NCBI RefSeq assembly: GCF_001687325.1
Contig: NZ_LZRD01000024.1
Location: forward strand, 1-64,000
Reading direction: 5' to 3'
Length of the DNA stretch: 64,000 nucleotides
Source of the DNA: Streptomyces sp. PTY087I2
GTDB lineage: Bacteria; Actinomycetota; Actinomycetes; Streptomycetales; Streptomycetaceae
Shown: one piece after another, positions 58,880 through 64,000 of the stretch
Numbering within the stretch: position 1 is the stretch's first letter
Layout: every line of letters starts with the position of its first letter
Made by a program: the position numbers and the translations under genes
The notes under the pieces: model-generated
Database searches by the model: none
Told to the model about the DNA's origin: nothing
What the model saw: the letters and a program-made list of their open reading frames with translations, nothing else

Positions 58880-60166
58880 ATGAGCAAGATCATCATCCGC
58901 GGTGCGCGGATCCTCGGCGGCGAGCCGCAGGACGTCCTGATCGACGGCGAGACCATCGCCGAGGTGGGCACCGGCCTCGAAGCCGACGGCGCCACCGTGA
59001 TCGAGGCCGAGGGGCAGATCCTGCTGCCCGGCCTGGTCGACCTGCACACCCATCTGCGCGAGCCCGGCCGCGAGGACTCCGAGACCGTCCTCACCGGCAC
59101 CAAGGCCGCGGCCGTCGGCGGCTTCACCGCCGTCCACGCCATGGCCAACACCTTCCCCGTCGCCGACACCGCCGGCGTCGTCGAGCAGGTCTGGCGGCTC
59201 GGCAAGGAGTCCGGCTACTGCGACGTGCAGCCCGTCGGCGCCGTCACCGTCGGCCTGGAGGGCAAGAAGCTCGCCGAGCTCGGCGCCATGCACGACTCGG
59301 CCGCCGGGGTGAAGGTCTTCTCCGACGACGGCAAGTGCGTCGACGACGCGGTGATCATGCGCCGCGCCCTGGAGTACGTGAAGGCCTTCGACGGCGTCGT
59401 CGCCCAGCACGCCCAGGAGCCCCGCCTCACCGAGGGCGCCCAGATGAACGAGGGCATCGTCTCGGCCGAGCTGGGACTCGGCGGCTGGCCCGCCGTCGCC
59501 GAGGAGTCGATCATCGCCCGCGACGTCCTCCTCGCCGCCCACGTCGGCTCCCGCGTCCACATCTGCCACCTCTCCACCGCCGGCTCCGTGGAGATCGTCC
59601 GCTGGGCCAAGTCCAAGGGCTGGAACGTCACCGCCGAGGTCACCCCGCACCACCTCCTCCTGACCGACGAGCTGGTCCGCACCTACAACCCGGTCTACAA
59701 GGTGAACCCGCCGCTGCGCACCGAGGCCGACGTCCTGGCCCTGCGCGAGGCGCTGGCCGACGGCACGATCGACTGCGTCGCCACCGACCACGCCCCGCAC
59801 CCGCACGAGGACAAGGACTGCGAGTGGGCCGCGGCCGCCATGGGCATGGTGGGCCTGGAGACCGCGCTCTCGGTCGTCCAGCAGACGATGGTGGACACCG
59901 GTCTGATCGACTGGGCGGGCGTCGCCGACCGCATGTCCTTCCGCCCCGCGGCCATCGGCCGGCTCGACGGACACGGCCGTCCCGTCTCGGCGGGTGAGCC
60001 CGCCAACCTCACTCTGGTCGATCCGGCATACCGTGGAGCCGTGGACCCCGCGGGCTTCGCGTCCCGCAGCCGCAACACCCCCTACGAGGGCCGTGAGCTG
60101 CCGGGCCGTGTCACCCACACCTTCCTGCGGGGCCGTGCCACGGTCGTCGACGGGAAGCTCGCGTGA
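58880..60166 (+). CDS. pyrC: Dihydroorotase
   Basis: This class I dihydroorotase (428 residues) closes carbamoyl aspartate to dihydroorotate. The metal ligands are in DLHTHLREPG and a later VTPHHL and ATDHAPH; the catalytic Asp is in the ATDHAPH motif. ATG starts 2 bases after pyrB. The stop overlaps the next GTG (GTGA). Confidence 0.96.
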   Translation: MSKIIIRGARILGGEPQDVLIDGETIAEVGTGLEADGATVIEAEGQILLPGLVDLHTHLREPGREDSETVLTGTKAAAVGGFTAVHAMANTFPVADTAGVVEQVWRLGKESGYCDVQPVGAVTVGLEGKKLAELGAMHDSAAGVKVFSDDGKCVDDAVIMRRALEYVKAFDGVVAQHAQEPRLTEGAQMNEGIVSAELGLGGWPAVAEESIIARDVLLAAHVGSRVHICHLSTAGSVEIVRWAKSKGWNVTAEVTPHHLLLTDELVRTYNPVYKVNPPLRTEADVLALREALADGTIDCVATDHAPHPHEDKDCEWAAAAMGMVGLETALSVVQQTMVDTGLIDWAGVADRMSFRPAAIGRLDGHGRPVSAGEPANLTLVDPAYRGAVDPAGFASRSRNTPYEGRELPGRVTHTFLRGRATVVDGKLA

Positions 60167-60771
60167 CAACTCTGACCCCCCTGTACCACCTGGCCGCCGA
60201 GCAGAAGTCGGCGGAAGTGACGGACTGGGCCGCCCGCATCGCCTGGGTGATCGGCCTGTTCGTCTTCATCGCCCTCGTCTACTGGCTGATGCGCCAGGGC
60301 TGGAAGTGGCGCGCCAGCCTCCAGTCGGACCTGCCGGAGCTCCCGGCCACCCCCGAGGACTTCGCCGACGACGAGACGCTGCTGACGCTGGAGGGGCGCT
60401 ACCACGCCTCCACCACCGCAGGGCACTGGCTCGACCGGATCGTCGCCCACGGCCTGGGCACCCGCAGCCGTACCGAGCTGACGCTCACCGCCCGCGGCCT
60501 GGACGTCGTACGCCCCGGGGCGGCCGGCTTCTTCATCCCGGCCGACGCCCTGCGCGAGGCCCGCCTCGACAAGGCGCTCGCGGGCAAGGTCCTCCCCGAG
60601 GGCGGCCTGCTGATCATCACCTGGGCGCACGGCGAGACGCTGATCGACTCCGGCTTCCGCTCCGACCGCGCCGCCGAGCACCAGGCCTGGGTCGACGCCG
60701 TCAACCGGCTCACCGGCGCCCCGGCCGCCACCGAACCCACCAGCACCACGACGGAAGGCACCGCACGATGA
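60163..60771 (+). CDS. Small membrane protein with PH-like domain
   Basis: This 202-residue protein has one N-terminal span (about 25-45, RIAWVIGLFVFIALVYWLM) and a cytoplasmic C-terminal domain with beta strands that resembles bacterial PH-like domains. It is embedded between pyrC and carA with four-base overlaps on both sides (GTGA and ATGA), so it is co-translated with pyrimidine enzymes. Its role is unknown; it might anchor or regulate the pathway at the membrane. Confidence 0.8.
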   Translation: MTTLTPLYHLAAEQKSAEVTDWAARIAWVIGLFVFIALVYWLMRQGWKWRASLQSDLPELPATPEDFADDETLLTLEGRYHASTTAGHWLDRIVAHGLGTRSRTELTLTARGLDVVRPGAAGFFIPADALREARLDKALAGKVLPEGGLLIITWAHGETLIDSGFRSDRAAEHQAWVDAVNRLTGAPAATEPTSTTTEGTAR

Positions 60772-61899
60772 CCCTCTCCACCCGGGGGGCACAGACCCCC
60801 GCCGTACTCGTCCTGGAGGACGGCCGCAGCTTCCGCGGCCGCGCCTACGGGGCCGTGGGGGAGACCTTCGGCGAAGCGGTGTTCTCCACCGGCATGACCG
60901 GCTACCAGGAAACGCTGACCGACCCCTCGTACCACCGCCAGGTCGTCGTCATGACGGCCCCGCACGTCGGCAACACCGGCGTCAACGACGAGGACCCCGA
61001 GTCCGCCCGGATCTGGGTCTCCGGCTACGTCGTCCGCGACCCCGCCCGCAAGCCCTCCAACTGGCGCTCGCAGCGCTCGCTGGACGAGGAGCTGGCCGCC
61101 CAGGGCGTCGTCGGCATCAGCGGCGTCGACACCCGCGCCCTCACCCGCCATCTGCGCGAGCGCGGCGCGATGCGCGTCGGGATCTTCTCCGGCGACGCGA
61201 TCCCCGACGAGGGCACCCTGCTCGCCCGGGTCCGCCAGGCCCCCGAGATGACCGGCGCCGACCTCTCCGCCGAAGTGGCGACCAAGGAGGCGTACGTCGT
61301 CCCCGCGATCGGCACGAAGAAGTTCACCGTCGCCGCGGTCGACCTCGGCATCAAGGGCATGACCCCGCACCGGATGGCCGAGCGCGGCATCGAGGTGCAC
61401 GTCCTGCCCGCCACCGCCACCCTGGAAGAGGTGTACGCGGTCGAGCCCGACGGCGTCTTCTTCTCCAACGGCCCCGGCGACCCCTCCACCGCCGACCACC
61501 CGGTCGCCCTGATGCGCGGCGTCCTGGAGCGCTCCACCCCGCTCTTCGGCATCTGCTTCGGCAACCAGATCCTCGGCCGGGCGCTCGGCTTCGGGACGTA
61601 CAAGCTGAAGTACGGCCACCGCGGCATCAACCAGCCGGTGCAGGACCGCACCACCGGCAAGGTCGAGGTCACCGCGCACAACCACGGCTTCGCCGTCGAC
61701 GCCCCGCTCGACCAGGTCTCCGACACCGAGTTCGGCCGCGCCGAGGTCTCCCACGTCTGCCTGAACGACCAGGTCGTCGAGGGGCTCCAGCTCCTGGACC
61801 GGCCCGCGTTCAGCGTCCAGTACCACCCCGAGGCGGCCGCCGGCCCGCACGACGCCGCGTACCTCTTCGACCGCTTCGTTTCCCTGATGGAGGGCCAGC

Positions 61900-61907
<8 letters not shown>
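60768..61907 (+). CDS. carA: Carbamoyl phosphate synthase small subunit
   Basis: CarA supplies ammonia from glutamine to CarB. The 379-residue protein has the N-terminal domain (GAVGETFGEAVFSTGMTGYQE) and a class I glutamine amidotransferase domain with nucleophile C263 in GICFGNQ and the QYHPEA histidine-glutamate pair. ATG overlaps the preceding stop (ATGA). carB starts 8 bases before its end. Confidence 0.97.

Positions 61908-64000
<2,093 letters not shown>

Overview
This is a stretch of high-GC chromosome from a Streptomyces or very close relative. The evidence is third-position G/C bias throughout, frequent GTG and TTG starts, many GTGA/ATGA/TGATG start-stop overlaps, a BldD developmental regulator with an intact c-di-GMP signature, a DtxR/DmdR-type iron box, and a gene order (thrS, pgsA-pimA, pdxST, ruvCAB, yajC-secDF-apt-relA, hisS, rpsD, alaS-ruvX-mltG-aroE, aroC-K-B-Q, efp-nusB, bldD, pyrR-B-C-carAB) that I recall as the conserved core of Streptomyces chromosomes. 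No prophage, insertion sequence, CRISPR array or rRNA operon was seen. No stretch of more than 300 bases lacks a gene.

Layout. 1-3.1 kb: tRNA-Val with its promoter and terminator, a DEDDh exonuclease, and a two-gene unit of a DUF4365 protein and an unknown protein. 3.2-10.6 kb: thrS, an ion channel, a HIT protein, a large unknown membrane protein and an EF-G-like GTPase. 10.9-13.7 kb: a translationally coupled phosphatidylinositol mannoside unit (pgsA, acyltransferase, pimA). 13.8-19.3 kb: a LemA-like protein, PLP synthase pdxST, yebC and the Holliday-junction set ruvCAB. 19.4-26.3 kb: SecD/SecF translocon accessory genes, apt and relA. 26.4-28.1 kb: an AhpD-like/MFS pair. 28.2-32.6 kb: a DUF349 protein, cyclophilin, metallo-beta-lactamase-fold hydrolase and hisS.

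32.6-36.1 kb: a four-gene minus-strand cassette of ABC ATPase, ABC-2 permease, histidine kinase and NarL-type regulator, tightly overlapping and probably a self-contained stress or drug export module. 36.3-39.9 kb: VKOR, rarA, an iron-box-controlled DUF2470 gene divergent from rpsD. 39.9-42.1 kb: an NB-ARC/TPR regulator-like ATPase. 42.3-49.0 kb: two small conserved proteins, alaS, ruvX, mltG and aroE. 49.0-49.8 kb: an AT-richer patch with a SapA-like secreted protein that interrupts the aro genes. 49.8-53.1 kb: aroC, an in-frame aroK-aroB fusion, and aroQ. 53.2-56.3 kb: a P-loop protein, an M24 peptidase-like protein with degraded metal ligands, efp and nusB. 56.5-57.0 kb: bldD. 57.1-64 kb: the de novo pyrimidine operon pyrR-pyrB-pyrC-(PH-like membrane protein)-carA-carB, preceded by a PyrR-binding leader that overlaps the ribosome binding site; carB runs off the window.

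Most of the window is ordinary core genome. The points that deserve a second look are the aroK-aroB fusion, the iron box between the DUF2470 gene and rpsD, the PyrR leader, the M24 protein with missing metal ligands, the SapA-like insertion, and the DUF4365 pair beside the tRNA. I found no clear case of a wholly new biological system.
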